Of a DNA stretch of 64,000 nt, positions 63,191 through 64,000 are shown one piece after another (the stretch's first letter is position 1; each line of letters starts with the position of its first letter). The stretch is from Neovahlkampfia damariscottae (Eukaryota > Heterolobosea > Selenaionea > Neovahlkampfiida > Neovahlkampfiidae). The translations under genes and the position numbers were made by a program. The notes below the pieces were generated by a model. That model made no database searches, was not told the origin of the DNA, and saw only the letters and a program-made list of their open reading frames with translations. The stretch lies in NCBI GenBank assembly GCA_016618085.1, contig JABLTG010000087.1, positions 19,473 through 83,472 on the forward strand, written 5' to 3'.

Positions 63191-64000
63191 ATGAAGTTCA
63201 CTATAGATACACAAGGATTTTCAGTAAAAAATAAAGAAGGAAACCAATACGTTTTGCGTTACAAAAATTTTTACACTTCAGAAGAAACCTACATACCAAA
63301 GTCATTTAAAAGTAAGTATCCAGATCGTTATATAAACATCTTAAGGAAGGCTAGAAAGTATTTTAAAGATACAAAAAACCAGATATTTCATCATTAACGA
63401 AGCAATCCAAAAAGAAAAGAAAAAATTGGGTATCAAAACAAAGAAAACAAAAGAACCAAAAGAAGAACCGAAAAAAGATGAATTAAAACAATACACAACA
63501 CATATTGGTCTTTGGAAAGTTGCAGAAAAAGAAAAAAAAAGAAGAGGACAAATTATTTTGATGAGAGAATTATCATACACAATTCACTGTAAAGAAAGTG
63601 ATATTCAAAAAATGAGAACATTTGGACAAATTACAATAAATAATAGGAAATTAATTGACACAACAGATGAAAATAATGGAAGAGATCAATATAACTTTTT
63701 CGGCAAATTTTTAACTCCATCAGATTACAAAGAGTTGGTAGAATTTTACGAAAGTTGGTTCAGATATGTGTCATTAGATAGTTTCAATACAGTAACAGAC
63801 GATGTATTTGCAGAGGATGATGAAGAACTTCATGCATCTCGTACTTGTGATATGATCAAAAATAACGCAATCAATTATGAAGGAAAATCATTAAATGAAA
63901 TGATAAAAAATAATCAATTAAGTCAAAAATTAAAAGAAAATGCATGTGTTTACACAACATTAATTCAATATTATCCAAAATTAAGATTAGGTGGTGAAAA
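63191..64000 (+). pseudogene. Large unrecognised gene of the element, frameshifted, runs off the right edge
   Basis: The ATG at 63191 is directly preceded by TATATAAAAG (63181-63190). The first 67 codons (MKFTIDTQGFSVKNKEGNQY) end at a stop after FHH. A shift in the A-run near 63376 opens a second frame (RYFIINEAIQKEKKKLGIK) that stays open to base 64000, through HIGLWKVAEKEKKRRGQIIL and ENACVYTTLIQYYPKLRLGG. No catalytic motif is in view. Its place beside an integrase suggests the N-terminus of a replication protein such as a protein-primed PolB, but that is a guess. Confidence 0.5.

Larger units (their letters stand above)
60704..64000. mobile_element. Decaying virus-like or Polinton-like integrated element (right end outside window)
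   Basis: This span holds an rve integrase, a giant-virus-type GIY-YIG nuclease and a large unrecognised gene, none with introns. Nearly every reading frame is broken by a stop or frameshift, whereas host genes to the left are intact apart from the CRAL-TRIO relic. Only one CCAAT box (61865) occurs. Terminal inverted repeats and target duplication are not visible; the right end is not reached and the left end is not obvious. Confidence 0.6.

Overview
The window is nuclear DNA of a free-living, AT-rich unicellular eukaryote (G+C roughly a quarter by eye). Reasons: about 40 genes packed 30-150 bp apart on both strands, very short GT-AG introns (about 28-45 nt, usually an A-run then T/AG), an ER chaperone ending in KDEL, a Mic60/mitofilin (so cristate mitochondria), a PTS2-bearing peroxisomal acyl-CoA oxidase, and Ras, RGS, BTB, F-box and FERM signalling genes. 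CIPK-type kinases with a NAF motif, DUF4116 repeats and 7TM-RGS receptors fit a heterolobosean (Naegleria-like) amoeboflagellate best, but the lineage is an inference.

Layout. 1-16 kb: a BTB protein cut by the edge, a probably mitochondrial seryl-tRNA synthetase, CIPK-like kinase 1, TEX261/Svp26, GRP94, a small basic protein, a FERM protein, ITFG1, Mic60, a deoxynucleoside kinase, a BTB-BACK-F5/8C protein and an unknown. 16-31 kb: NT-C2/dilute protein, CFDP1/Swc5, a WD/coiled-coil protein, cyclophilin, a Sel1-repeat protein, acyl-CoA oxidase carrying a full-length intein, NAGPA-like phosphodiester glycosidase, an F-box protein and an RGS protein. 31-49.5 kb: a CRAL-TRIO pseudogene, TDP2-like phosphodiesterase, Ras GTPase, Gln/Asn-rich LRR protein, an unknown, GH125 mannosidase, PMP3, NDP kinase, a jacalin-BTB-BACK-SPRY protein, GT61 glycosyltransferase, sphingomyelin-synthase-like protein, a multi-pass class 3 lipase, a rhomboid and CIPK-like kinase 2. 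49.5-60 kb: fumarate reductase-cytochrome b5, a DUF4116 protein, an intron-containing tRNA-Gly, two tandem 7TM-RGS receptors and an unknown. 60-64 kb: a tandem repeat, then a decaying virus- or Polinton-like segment (integrase, GIY-YIG nuclease, an unknown gene running off the edge) whose reading frames are almost all broken.

The strongest discovery is the 481-residue intein inside acyl-CoA oxidase. It has the block order and wording of yeast VMA1/HO-type elements, with both LAGLIDADG motifs and all splicing residues. Second is a CCAAT (or ATTGG) pentamer within about 120 bp upstream of 35 of about 40 start codons, in either orientation, which looks like the general promoter element of this genome. 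Third is the decayed element, whose integrase carries a stop codon exactly where the catalytic glutamate should be.

Functional groupings are loose, as usual for eukaryotes: secretory pathway and lysosome (TEX261, GRP94, NAGPA, GH125, GT61), lipid metabolism (acyl-CoA oxidase, SMS-like, class 3 lipase, CRAL-TRIO relic), and signalling (two CIPKs, Ras, three RGS proteins, BTB and F-box adaptors).
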